DNA from: Rhizobium sp. Leaf371
Lineage (GTDB): Bacteria > Pseudomonadota > Alphaproteobacteria > Rhizobiales > Rhizobiaceae
DNA: 64,000 nucleotides
NCBI RefSeq assembly: GCF_001424045.1
Contig: NZ_LMQB01000023.1
Span: 186,001-250,000 of the forward strand
Reading direction: 5' to 3'
Positions 34,988-43,514 of this stretch are shown piece after piece. The position numbers were made by a program, and so were the translations under genes. Below the pieces are notes generated by a model, which saw nothing but the letters and a program-made list of their open reading frames with translations, did no database searches and was not told where the DNA came from. The first letter of the stretch is position 1, and the number at the start of each line of letters is the position of its first letter.

Positions 34988-35878
34988 TCAGTAGATCCCG
35001 GTCGGGAAATATCGGAGGTAAATTTCATTCAGGCGCCCGCTGCGGGTCAACTCCAGCAGGGCGTGATCCAGAGCCTGCGTCAGCGCCGGATCGCCTTTCC
35101 GGTTCATGATCGCCAAGCCTTCGCCGAGAAAATGTTCGGAGACATAGGCGCCATCGACCAGCCTGCAGCACGCCGCCGCATCGGGGGAAGCAGCCCAGAA
35201 GGAAAGCTGCAGGCCGTCGGAGAACACCGCGTTCACCTCGCCGGCCTTCAACGCCTGAAGCATCGCCGCGCGAGCGGGAAAGACCTGCGCTGTCGTCGCC
35301 GGGAAGAACGCCTTCAGCATGGCTTCATGGGTTGTGCCCGCGACGACGCCGATCGGTTTTGCGAGGACGGCTGACAGTTCTGCCTTCCCGCCGGCGCCAC
35401 CGCCTACACCCGGCGATAGTCTCGTGGCAAAGCGGGCTGGAAGGCGCAGGAAGGGCCGCGTGAAAGCAAAACGCTGGCGAAGCTCGTCGGTCATCGCGAC
35501 GCCTGCGATGACGGCCTCGCCCTGCCCGTCCTCCAATGCCGGCTGCAATTCCTCGAACGTCACGGCCTGGATCTGGCACTTCGCCTCGATGTCCAGAATT
35601 CGGCAGATCTCGCGGGCGAGATCGATATGAAAGCCGGAGAGCTTTTGCGACTGGTCGATGAAGTTGAAGGGCGGAAAGTCCACCGTCGTCAGAAATCGCA
35701 GCCGTGCGAGACCGCCAAGGTCCGGCTTTGCAATGCGCTCGCGCACATCGAAGGCAAGCGGAAGCTCCCGCACGGGCTCTGCCGCCTGCACCGAAGAACC
35801 ACCTATCCAAGCCACCGCAAAGATGCTTAAGATATTCCTAATGATCGGCTGGATCGAAAACATCCGTATCGTTCTCAT
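34988..35878 (-). CDS. Amino-acid-type extracellular solute-binding protein
   Basis: 296 residues in the SBP_bac_3 (PBP type 2) fold. After a signal peptide (NILSIFAVAWIGGSSVQA) come LRFLTTVDFPPFNFID, SGFHIDLAREICRIL, the EDGQGEAVIAGVAMTDELRQ hinge and the C-terminal EIYLRYFPT. Cysteines at several sites may form disulfides. The ATG at 35878 is preferred, since longer frames would overlap the divergent glycosyltransferase. No ABC permease or ATPase is nearby, so it is an orphan receptor or supplies another transporter. Confidence 0.85.
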   Translation of the reverse strand: MRTIRMFSIQPIIRNILSIFAVAWIGGSSVQAAEPVRELPLAFDVRERIAKPDLGGLARLRFLTTVDFPPFNFIDQSQKLSGFHIDLAREICRILDIEAKCQIQAVTFEELQPALEDGQGEAVIAGVAMTDELRQRFAFTRPFLRLPARFATRLSPGVGGGAGGKAELSAVLAKPIGVVAGTTHEAMLKAFFPATTAQVFPARAAMLQALKAGEVNAVFSDGLQLSFWAASPDAAACCRLVDGAYVSEHFLGEGLAIMNRKGDPALTQALDHALLELTRSGRLNEIYLRYFPTGIY

Positions 35879-35931
35879 CAGATTTCGAGTTCCGGTCTGC
35901 AAGGGCCGACGCTGTTTGCGACGAGGTGTTG

Positions 35932-37854
35932 ATGCGCCAGCCAGACTATCTGTCACCACCCGGATTGGCTACTCGACACGAGCGGACCGTTTCGGAAAAA
36001 TCGCCTTTGCCAGCCTTTTCCGTCGATCTGTTGCGGGAAGGCCGCCTGCTTCTGAAGCTCGGCATCGGCAAACCGACGATCGCACGGATGATGCTGCAGG
36101 CGGACGAAAACGGAACGACGGTCGAGGAGGAACTGCTCGCATCCGGTGAAATCGTCGATCGCCTCTATTTCGAAGCGATGGCCGACCTTCTCGGGCTCCC
36201 GTTTCAGGCCGAGATCGACGCGGATCAGGTCCATGATGCCGAGAGGCTGGATACGCAGCTGGTGTTCCCGCAGATGCTGCGCCTCTACCACTCCAGCCGT
36301 TCGCCGATCACAGTCATCGTCCCGACGCTCGAGCGCCTTGGCGACATCGCATCGACGCTCGATCAACGGCCCGCACTTCGCCAGATGCTCGCTGTTTCGA
36401 CGCCGGCGGCCGTGCGAAAGGCGACCTGGGCCGCCGGCCGGCAACGGCGGGTGCGCGACACCCTCGCGCGTCTCTTCGACGCGGCGCCGATACACAGTGC
36501 CCGCATCGTCTTCTGGGGCAAGCAAGGGTTTTATACCGGCCTTGGCGTGTCCCTCTTCGTGACCTCCGCCCTCCTCGCACCCTTCGCCTGGCTTCTCGTC
36601 ACGCATCTCCTCCTGACCGGCCTCTATTTCTGCCAGCTGTTTCTGCGCGCACGCGCGCTCCTGCGCTTGAAGAGACCGGCGATCGCACCGGCCCTGCCTC
36701 CACCGCGTGCCGCAGACCCGTCCGCGCCTTTACCGGTCTATTCGGTCTTCGTCGCGCTCTACCGGGAGGCGGAGGTCGTTTCGCAACTGATCCATGCCCT
36801 CGATCGACTTGACTGGCCCCGGTCGCGCCTCGACATCAAGCTCATCTGCGAGGAAGACGACGGGGAGACGCTCGCGGCGCTGGAAGCGCTGCCGCTCTCA
36901 TCCGAATACGAGATCGTGCGCGTTCCCGCCGCCTTACCGCGCACCAAGCCCAAGGCGTTGAGCTACGCACTTCCCGGCGCGCGCGGCAGGTTCCTCACGA
37001 TCTATGACGCGGAAGACCGGCCGGACCCCGGCCAGTTGCGCGAGGCCCATGCCGCCTTCCTGACAGCAGACCCGCGCGTCGCCTGCCTTCAGGCGCCGCT
37101 CGTCGTCACCAATGCCGGTGCGGGATGGCTAAGCACGATGTTCGCACTCGAATATTCCAGCCTGTTCCGTGGCCTCCTGCCCTATCTCGCATCGCGCGGC
37201 CTGCCACTGCCGCTCGGCGGCACCTCGAACCATTTTCGCGTCGATGTCCTGAAAGCCGTCGGCGGCTGGGATCCTTACAACACGACGGAGGATGCGGATC
37301 TCGGCATGCGGCTCGCGCGCCTCGGCTACCTGTCGCAGATGATCCACCGGCCGACCTTCGAGGATGCGCCGACGGAGACGCGCGTCTGGTTTGCGCAACG
37401 GACGCGATGGTACAAGGGCTGGATGCAGACCTGGCTCGTGCTGATGCGCGAACCGTCGCGTCTCGCGCGGCAGATGGGATGGAAGGCTTTCGCGACCGTC
37501 CAGATCCTCGTGGCCGGCCTGATCCTGTCGGCGCTCAGCCATCCGCTGATCATCGCCTTCCTCGCCTATCTCGGCTGGACACTGACAGCGGGAGACCTTT
37601 CGACCGGGGATACGGCCCTCGCTTCCGGCCTTCTGCTTCTCGACGTCCTCAACCTCGTCGGCAGCTACGCGATCATGATCCAGCTCGGCTGCAAGCCGAT
37701 GCAGGCTGATGAGCGGCGTGCCGTGGGCAGCAAGTGGCGCGCCGTGCCTCTCTACTGGTTGATGATCTCGGCTGCCGCCTGGGCGGCCATCATCGAGCTC
37801 TACCGCAAGCCTTTCGCCTGGAACAAGACGCCGCACATGCCGACGGCCTGCTGA
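35932..37854 (+). CDS. GspE_N/MshEN-like domain fused to a GT2 membrane glycosyltransferase
   Basis: 640 residues. The N-terminal ~45-130 region resembles the GspE N-terminal/MshEN fold (REGRLLLKLGIG, ELLASGEIVDRLY, ADLLGLPF). Two membrane helices follow (about 200-240), then a GT2 catalytic domain with ED-type motif near 358 (YDAEDRPDPG), TTEDADLGMRLARLG and the processive-synthase Q(Q/R)xRW signature near 488 (QRTRWYKG). About four C-terminal helices complete a cellulose-synthase-like topology. It should make or export a beta-linked polysaccharide; MshEN domains can bind cyclic di-GMP, so allosteric control is possible. The ATG at 35932 has GAGG upstream; a GTG at 35926 is an alternative. 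Confidence 0.88.
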   Translation: MRQPDYLSPPGLATRHERTVSEKSPLPAFSVDLLREGRLLLKLGIGKPTIARMMLQADENGTTVEEELLASGEIVDRLYFEAMADLLGLPFQAEIDADQVHDAERLDTQLVFPQMLRLYHSSRSPITVIVPTLERLGDIASTLDQRPALRQMLAVSTPAAVRKATWAAGRQRRVRDTLARLFDAAPIHSARIVFWGKQGFYTGLGVSLFVTSALLAPFAWLLVTHLLLTGLYFCQLFLRARALLRLKRPAIAPALPPPRAADPSAPLPVYSVFVALYREAEVVSQLIHALDRLDWPRSRLDIKLICEEDDGETLAALEALPLSSEYEIVRVPAALPRTKPKALSYALPGARGRFLTIYDAEDRPDPGQLREAHAAFLTADPRVACLQAPLVVTNAGAGWLSTMFALEYSSLFRGLLPYLASRGLPLPLGGTSNHFRVDVLKAVGGWDPYNTTEDADLGMRLARLGYLSQMIHRPTFEDAPTETRVWFAQRTRWYKGWMQTWLVLMREPSRLARQMGWKAFATVQILVAGLILSALSHPLIIAFLAYLGWTLTAGDLSTGDTALASGLLLLDVLNLVGSYAIMIQLGCKPMQADERRAVGSKWRAVPLYWLMISAAAWAAIIELYRKPFAWNKTPHMPTAC

Positions 37855-37915
37855 GCCCGGCGCAACGACACTGCCATCCCCATTCGTCCCACCGATTGAC
37901 GGGAATATCACACAA

Positions 37916-37928
37916 CGGTACGTTACCG
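37916..37928 (+). promoter_or_regulatory. Candidate operator of the kinase-DeoR-dehydrogenase operon
   Basis: Perfect palindrome CGGTA-CGT-TACCG, 50 bp before the sugar-kinase start. A TTGACG hexamer (37896-37901) lies at a promoter-like distance before it, so the site would overlap the -10 region. A probable target of the DeoR-type regulator in the same operon. Confidence 0.4.
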
Positions 37929-37977
37929 ACCAACCGATAGCCGCAGGCCTTCGGCGCGAGGATGGGAGGACGAACCG

Positions 37978-39516
37978 ATGGATTGCCTGCTCGGCATCGA
38001 CAATGGGCTGACGGTGACCAAGGCCGTGGTCTTCCGGCGCGATGGAACGCCGATCTCGGTGGCGCGTCGCCGGGTGGCACAATCCCTTCCACACCCGCGA
38101 TGGGTGGAGCGTGATATGGACGGCCTCTGGACGGCGACGGCCGAGGCCATTCGGGAAGCGATCACGACGGCCGGCTGTCGCCCTTCCGACATCAAGGCCG
38201 TCGCTGCGACGGCTCATGGCGACGGCGTGTACGTGCTCGACCGCGGTGGCCGGCCGCTCGGACCCGGGATCTTGTCGCTCGACAGCCGCGCAGGCGCCCT
38301 GTCCGATGCGTGGAACGCGACCGATATTGCCGCGAAGGCGCTGGCGCTCACCGGACAGTCCCCCCACGCCTCGGCACCATCGGCCATCCTCGCCTGGATG
38401 CGCGACCATCAGCCGGAGCGGTTTGCCCGCATCGGCCATGTGATCGCCTGCAAGGATTGGCTCCGGTTCTGCCTGACGGGCACGATCGGCACCGACCGGA
38501 CCGAAGCGAGCATCTCTTTCACGAATGTCGCGACACAGGCCTTCGACCGCGACGCACTGGCGCTTTTCGGCCTGGAGTCCTTGTGGGACGCGCTCCCCGA
38601 CATGGCCGCTTCCGCCGCGATCGTTGGTGGTGTTACCGCGTCGGCCTCGGCGCTCACCGGCCTTCTGGAGGGAACGCCGGTTGCGGCCGGCCTGCACGAC
38701 GTGACAGCCTCCGCTTTGGGAATCGGTGGACATGAGACCGGCTTGCTGTCGATCGTTGCCGGTACCTATTCGATCAACGAGGTGGTGACGGACAAGCCCG
38801 TCACCGATCCGCGATGGCACTGCCGCAGCGGCATCGCGCCCGGACACTGGAACAACATGGCGGTGTCCCCGGCATCGACGGCGAATTACGATTGGTTTCT
38901 CGACCAGTTCTGCCGCGCCGAGCAGGCCGAAGCCGCGAGAAGCGGCACGGGCGTCCATGAGCTTCTGAAGCCGGAGCTCGATGCCGCATTCAGCCGGCCG
39001 TCCGACATTCTCTTTCACCCCTATCTGTTCGGCTCTCCCTATGGCAGTTCGGCCAGCGCCGGCTTCTTCGGCGTTCACGGATGGCACGATCGCGGCGATA
39101 TGCTGAAGGCCGTGCTGGAAGGCATCGTCTTCAACCACAAGGCCCATGTGGACGATCTGCGAAGCGTGATGCCGGTGACCGAGGCGCGGATTTCGGGCGG
39201 CGGCGCGCGAAATCCCGCGCTGTCGCAGATGTTTGCCGACGCGCTGGACCTGCCGGTGCATGTGACCTCGGCGGACGAGGCCGCCGCCTGGGGCGCGGCG
39301 CTGACGGCCGGGGCCGCGATCGGTCTCTACGAGAGCCCGCAGGCCGGCGCCCGGGAAACCACGACGATCCTGCGCAGCCACGTGCCGGACCCGGAGCGGA
39401 AAGCGGCGCTTGCGGCGCGCTACACGCTCTACCGCGACATGGCCGAGGCGATGCAGCCGCATTGGCAGGCGATCGAGCGGCTGGCGGAAGGGTCTCGAGG
39501 GGCGATCTCCCCATGA
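37978..39516 (+). CDS. FGGY-family carbohydrate kinase, L-xylulokinase-like
   Basis: 512 residues with the two-lobed FGGY kinase fold: phosphate-binding LGIDNGLTVTKAVVF at the start, WVERDMDGLW, the substrate region LSLDSRAGAL, and C-terminal ADP-binding ISGGGARNPALSQMFAD. Along its length it resembles E. coli LyxK more than glycerol or xylulose kinases. The substrate is a ketose or polyol that cannot be fixed by sequence. First gene of a tightly overlapping operon: its stop overlaps the DeoR-type start (ATGA). A GGGAGGA ribosome site precedes the ATG. Confidence 0.9.
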   Translation: MDCLLGIDNGLTVTKAVVFRRDGTPISVARRRVAQSLPHPRWVERDMDGLWTATAEAIREAITTAGCRPSDIKAVAATAHGDGVYVLDRGGRPLGPGILSLDSRAGALSDAWNATDIAAKALALTGQSPHASAPSAILAWMRDHQPERFARIGHVIACKDWLRFCLTGTIGTDRTEASISFTNVATQAFDRDALALFGLESLWDALPDMAASAAIVGGVTASASALTGLLEGTPVAAGLHDVTASALGIGGHETGLLSIVAGTYSINEVVTDKPVTDPRWHCRSGIAPGHWNNMAVSPASTANYDWFLDQFCRAEQAEAARSGTGVHELLKPELDAAFSRPSDILFHPYLFGSPYGSSASAGFFGVHGWHDRGDMLKAVLEGIVFNHKAHVDDLRSVMPVTEARISGGGARNPALSQMFADALDLPVHVTSADEAAAWGAALTAGAAIGLYESPQAGARETTTILRSHVPDPERKAALAARYTLYRDMAEAMQPHWQAIERLAEGSRGAISP

Positions 39517-40289
39517 AGGGCGACGCGCGCCGGGACGAGATCGCCGACTACATCATGCAGGCCGGACAGGCGCGCATCGAGGATCTCGTCGCGCATTTCG
39601 GCGTGTCGCGCATGACCATCCACCGCCATGTCGATCGGCTCGCCCACCAGGGCGTGCTGCGCAAGCTGCACGGTACTGTGACGGTTCAGCCGTCCGGCCT
39701 TTACGAAAGCGCCTTCCGCTACCGCGAGACCGTGGGCAAGGCGGAAAAGGCGGCACTGGCGCGCGCAGCCCTTGCCCATGTGGAACCGGGACAGGCCGTC
39801 ATGCTGGACGACAGTACGACCGGCGCTGCCCTTGCCGACCTCCTGGCCGGGGTCCGACCGCTGACGGTGATCACCAACGGGCTGGTTTCCACGAACAGGC
39901 TGATCGACATCGACGAGATCGAGGTGCTCTGCCTCGGCGGCACCTATCATCGCACGTTCAATGCCTTTATCGGGCTGACGACCGAGCGCGCCGTTACGGC
40001 CTTGCGGGCCAATGTCTTCTTCTGTTCGGCCTCTGCTGTCGAGGGCGGCACCGCGTTCATTCAGGATGCGCAGGTGACCAAGGTCAAGCAGGCGATGATG
40101 GCCGCATCCTCGCGCCGTATCCTGCTGCTCGACGCTTCCAAGTTCGGCAAGGTGGCGTTGAACGTTTTTGCCGACCTCACGGCCTTCGATGCCGTCCTAG
40201 CCACGGACCGGCTGGCCGACACCGTCCGCGCGGATCTTCTGGCGCGCGGCGTTCCCCTCAGCATCACCAGAACAGGCAGGACATCATGA
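39513..40289 (+). CDS. DeoR-family transcriptional regulator
   Basis: 258 residues. An N-terminal winged helix (ARIEDLVAHFGVSRMTIHRH) and a C-terminal DeoRC sugar-phosphate sensor (about 80-240) with DDSTTGAALADLL, ITNGLVSTNRL and LLLDASKFGKVALNVFADL. It overlaps both flanking genes by the ATGA pattern, so it is the local regulator of the kinase and dehydrogenase, and the palindrome at 37916-37928 is its likely operator. Members usually repress until a phosphorylated sugar, here presumably made by the kinase, releases them. Confidence 0.93.
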   Translation: MKGDARRDEIADYIMQAGQARIEDLVAHFGVSRMTIHRHVDRLAHQGVLRKLHGTVTVQPSGLYESAFRYRETVGKAEKAALARAALAHVEPGQAVMLDDSTTGAALADLLAGVRPLTVITNGLVSTNRLIDIDEIEVLCLGGTYHRTFNAFIGLTTERAVTALRANVFFCSASAVEGGTAFIQDAQVTKVKQAMMAASSRRILLLDASKFGKVALNVFADLTAFDAVLATDRLADTVRADLLARGVPLSITRTGRTS

Positions 40290-42010
40290 GCGAGACCGTC
40301 AACGAGATGCAGTGGCCGGGCGATATGGCGGAGCGCATGGATGCGATCGCCAGAACCGAGACCGTCGATGTCGTCATTATCGGCGCGGGCGTCAACGGTG
40401 CCGGGCTGTTTCGCGATCTCTGCGCACAGGGGCTGACCTGCCTCATCCTCGACAAGTCGGATTACGGCTCCGGTACCAGTGCCGCCCCCTCGCGCCTGAT
40501 CCATGGAGGTCTGAAATATCTGGAAACGGGCGAGCTTCGGCTGGTGGCGCAATCGACCTACGAGCGGAACCTGCTGCTGCGCAACGCGCCGCATTATGTG
40601 AAGCCGCTGGCAACGGTCATTCCCATCTTTTCCTGGACGAAGGGGGTCTTCTCGGCCGTGCGCACGCTGTTCGGCGCCAAGGGAACGCCGCGCAGCCGGG
40701 GTGCGCTGCTGATCAAGACCGGGCTTTCGATGTATGATGCCTATGGTGCGCGCCAGCGGGTGATGCCGCGTCACACGATGGCCGGCAAGGCCGCATCGCT
40801 GCGCAGCCTGCCGGCGCTGACGCCGCGCATCGTTGCGACCGGCACTTATTACGACGCAACCGTGACGCATCCCGAGCGGCTGGTGGCCGAACTCGTTTGG
40901 GACGGCCTTGCGACAAGCCCGGCCTCGGCCGCCGTCAACCATGTCCGCCTCGAAGGCCGCGACGGCGATACGCTCGTCGTCTCCAGCCTGCTCAATGGGG
41001 CGACGTTGCGCGTCAAGCCGCGCCTGGTGGTGAATGCCGGCGGTCCGTGGATCGATACGGTGAACGCGACGCTTGGCGAGACGTCGCGCATGATCGGCGG
41101 CACCAAAGGCTCGCATATCCTGCTGCGCCACGATGCGCTGTTGCGGGAACTCGATGGTCGGATGATCTACTTCGAGGCGGACGACGGGCGCATCTGCCTC
41201 GTCTTCGACTATCTCGGCCGCGCCATGGTCGGCTCCACCGACATCAAGGCCGACCAGCCGGACAGCGTGCGCTGCGAGGACGATGAAATCGACTATCTTC
41301 TGGACAGCCTCAGCAAGCTCCTGCCGAAGATGCAGTTCGACCGCAGCCAGATCGTCTATACCTATAGCGGCATTCGTCCTTTGCCGGCTAACAATGCCAG
41401 CGATCCCGGCCTGATCAGCCGCGACCACGTGACGCCGGTTCTTGAACCGACGGTGGACCGCCCCTTCCCCGTCTTGTCGCTGGTCGGCGGCAAATGGACG
41501 ACGTTTCGCGGCTATGCGGAAGAGGTCGCCGAGACGGTTCTCACGCGTCTCGGCCAGTCCCGCAAGGTGTCGACGGTGGCGATGCCGATCGGCGGTGGCC
41601 GGGACTATCCCGGCGATGAGGCCGGCCGCCTGCGGCTGGTGGCCGACCTTGCCGCGACATCAGGACTTGCCGAGGCGCAGGCGGCAAGCCTGCTTGCCCG
41701 CTATGGAACGACGGCGCGCGCCGTCGCGCGCCACATCGGCGCAACGAGCACCGCCCCGCTTCCCGATGCGCCGGACTATTTTGAAGGCGAAATCGATTAT
41801 CTCGTTCGCAACGAGCAGGTCGGGCGGCTGGGGGATATCGTGCTTCGCCGCACCGCTCTTGCCGTGACGGGAACGCTGACGGTGCGCCTTCTGCGTCGCA
41901 TCTCGGAGATTGCCGGACAGGCGCTCGGCTGGACCGAGGAGACGATCGAACGGGAAATCGCAAACGTGCGCGACGAGCTTTCGCGTCTGCATGGCGTGAC
42001 CCTGGTGTAG
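40286..42010 (+). CDS. FAD-dependent glycerol-3-phosphate dehydrogenase family protein (GlpD/EryB-like)
   Basis: 574-residue flavoenzyme of the GlpD family. N-terminal FAD site DVVIIGAGVNGAGLFRDL, the GlpD signature SRLIHGGLKYLETGEL, the second FAD segment VGGKWTTFRGYAEE and the helical C-terminal domain (about 420-570). Members oxidise glycerol-3-phosphate or related polyol phosphates (e.g. erythritol-4-phosphate by EryB) into the respiratory chain. The coupled kinase and DeoR regulator suggest a polyol or pentitol pathway other than plain glycerol. It starts at ATG 40286, overlapping the regulator stop. Confidence 0.92.
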   Translation: MSETVNEMQWPGDMAERMDAIARTETVDVVIIGAGVNGAGLFRDLCAQGLTCLILDKSDYGSGTSAAPSRLIHGGLKYLETGELRLVAQSTYERNLLLRNAPHYVKPLATVIPIFSWTKGVFSAVRTLFGAKGTPRSRGALLIKTGLSMYDAYGARQRVMPRHTMAGKAASLRSLPALTPRIVATGTYYDATVTHPERLVAELVWDGLATSPASAAVNHVRLEGRDGDTLVVSSLLNGATLRVKPRLVVNAGGPWIDTVNATLGETSRMIGGTKGSHILLRHDALLRELDGRMIYFEADDGRICLVFDYLGRAMVGSTDIKADQPDSVRCEDDEIDYLLDSLSKLLPKMQFDRSQIVYTYSGIRPLPANNASDPGLISRDHVTPVLEPTVDRPFPVLSLVGGKWTTFRGYAEEVAETVLTRLGQSRKVSTVAMPIGGGRDYPGDEAGRLRLVADLAATSGLAEAQAASLLARYGTTARAVARHIGATSTAPLPDAPDYFEGEIDYLVRNEQVGRLGDIVLRRTALAVTGTLTVRLLRRISEIAGQALGWTEETIEREIANVRDELSRLHGVTLV

Positions 42011-42049
42011 TCGCCGGGTTCGCGGCGCACGCCGTGCCCGTCAGCCAAG

Positions 42050-42084
42050 ACATAAAAAAGGCCGGGGCGAAACCGCACCGACCT
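42050..42084 (+). terminator. Weak hairpin after the FGGY-DeoR-GlpD-like operon
   Basis: An A-rich run then AAGGCCGG paired imperfectly with CCGACCTT (one mismatch), within 75 bp of the stop. Only weakly T-rich afterwards. Reported as a possible terminator. Confidence 0.35.
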
Positions 42085-42287
42085 TCCTCATTCGCTTTTA
42101 TCAGTTTGCCAGTACATCCGTGGTCAAATCGACGAAAGCTTGTATCGGACCCGAGAACTTATCTTTTCAGACAGGCTCGACCGGTTGCCGATGAGAGAGA
42201 TATAGGAGCCGAATGTGACGGCTTCAAGTCGAAGCCGCATTTCTTTTGAGAAATCATTCTGCGCCGATATCGGCTCAACGGAACATC

Positions 42288-43022
42288 TCAGACGTGGTGC
42301 CGTCGATTGTAGATGCCCGTCACCCGGACGGCGACCTGCTGGTGCTTGGGGTGCAGGGCAATGTATTCGTACTGCAGGCCGGTGCTTTCCACGAACTCCC
42401 GAAACGCCTTGAACTCGTGCATCTCCCAGCCGGGATAGTTGAAATATTCGTCGAAGAGGATGATCGTTCCAGGCACGAGGCGTTCTCGCAGCTGCGTCAG
42501 CACTGTCTGCGTCGAGCTGTAGAGATCGCAATCGACGTGCAGGAACGAGACCGGGCCGGGATGGGCATCCAGAAAGCCGGGCAGCGTCCGGTCGAACCAG
42601 CCGACGACCAGCTCGACATTGTCGGCCACCGCCGGAAGATCGTCCCGCGCAAAGGCGCTCTTGTCGTAGCCGTCGCGCCAGCTTTCCGGCAGACCCTCGA
42701 AGCTGTCGAATCCGTAAATCGTGTCGGCCGGCCGTGCTGCGGCCGTCCGGTTGATCGAGCGGCCGGAGAAGACGCCAAATTCGAGCGAGAGGCCTTCGAC
42801 CGTCGCGCAGGAAACCGCGTAATCGAGGACGTCGCCCGAGGTCTCGAAGCGCTTGGCGCCCAGCATGTGCGAGTAGAGATATTGCGACGAGGACACAGCG
42901 GCGGACAGTTTCGCGACCTTATCGAGATCAAAAGCATCTCCTCGCGGATTTGCCAGAGCGTGATCATAGACCAGAAGCAGGAATTGCATGAATTCCGGGT
43001 TTTCCAATGTCGCCTTATCCAT
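42288..43022 (-). CDS. TylF/MycF-family SAM-dependent O-methyltransferase-like protein
   Basis: 244 residues. It has the TylF (macrocin O-methyltransferase) family layout: EGLSLEFGVFSGRSINRTA (SAM site), YGFDSFEGLPESWRDG, and metal-binding VSFLHVDCDLYSSTQTVL with the DxD-like aspartates, then GTIILFDEYFNYPGW. Such enzymes methylate sugars on antibiotics or surface glycans. The ATG at 43022 has AGGA upstream; a GTG at 43046 is the alternative. No biosynthetic cluster surrounds it, so it may act on an envelope glycan; that is inference. Confidence 0.88.
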   Translation of the reverse strand: MDKATLENPEFMQFLLLVYDHALANPRGDAFDLDKVAKLSAAVSSSQYLYSHMLGAKRFETSGDVLDYAVSCATVEGLSLEFGVFSGRSINRTAAARPADTIYGFDSFEGLPESWRDGYDKSAFARDDLPAVADNVELVVGWFDRTLPGFLDAHPGPVSFLHVDCDLYSSTQTVLTQLRERLVPGTIILFDEYFNYPGWEMHEFKAFREFVESTGLQYEYIALHPKHQQVAVRVTGIYNRRHHV

Positions 43023-43046
43023 CGAAGTCCTGGCCTTTCGTGGCAC

Positions 43047-43364
43047 GTGTGCTAGAGCTCTATGTCAGATGACGTAAACGGAGTAGCTTGCCCAAGGCGT
43101 TCGCAATTCATCTTCGTCGAACAAGCATTGATGATTGGCTCTCCACGATCCGCAGAGATTTCGGCACGCGAATGCTGCGGCGCGGCATGCATGTTGTTCT
43201 GAGATTATCCGAAAGGCTCTGCCTTCTCGCAGCCTGCTATAACGCGATGGCAAAGTTCGTCCGGTCAGCAGGCACAATCTGTTCCGCGCCCGATTTGCTG
43301 CCGTCGCACGACGGCCTCAATCGGCTCGCGTGAGCCGCCGACGTATTGGGAACATCGAATTTGC
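43047..43364. other. 318-bp intergenic region before tRNA-Gly
   Basis: Lies between the start of the TylF-like gene and the 3' end of tRNA-Gly. Short open frames exist but have no ribosome site or recognisable protein. It must contain the promoter of the methyltransferase. No repeat, RNA or attachment site was recognised. Confidence 0.35.
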
Positions 43365-43438
43365 TGGAGCGGGTGAAGGGAATCGAACCCTCGTATTCAG
43401 CTTGGGAAGCTGCTGCTCTACCATTGAGCTACACCCGC
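43365..43438 (-). tRNA. tRNA-Gly (anticodon CCC)
   Basis: Reading leftward the sequence folds as a tRNA: acceptor GCGGGTG / CACCCGC, D-arm GCTC-loop-GAGC, anticodon loop TTCCCAA giving CCC, T-arm GAGGG-TTCGATT-CCCTT, discriminator T and an encoded CCA. The outermost anticodon-stem pair is a G-A mismatch, as far as the fold can be read by eye. It decodes GGG. Confidence 0.95.
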
Positions 43439-43514
43439 CGATGCGCCAGACTTCCAACAGAAGCGGCCGCGTGTCAATCCTTCAGCAAGGCTCAGGGGCG
43501 GCGAAAGGCGCGTC

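Noticed and set aside
37129-39462. Long antisense frame across the glycosyltransferase and sugar kinase
   Set aside because: Spans two genes on the other strand and shows no protein signature.
43069-43082. Third fad-type operator before the TylF-like gene (TGACGTAAACGG)
   Set aside because: The half-sites have the wrong spacing compared with the two good sites.
43047-43364. Possible small gene or RNA before tRNA-Gly
   Set aside because: Frames lack ribosome sites and protein-like composition; no RNA fold was recognised.
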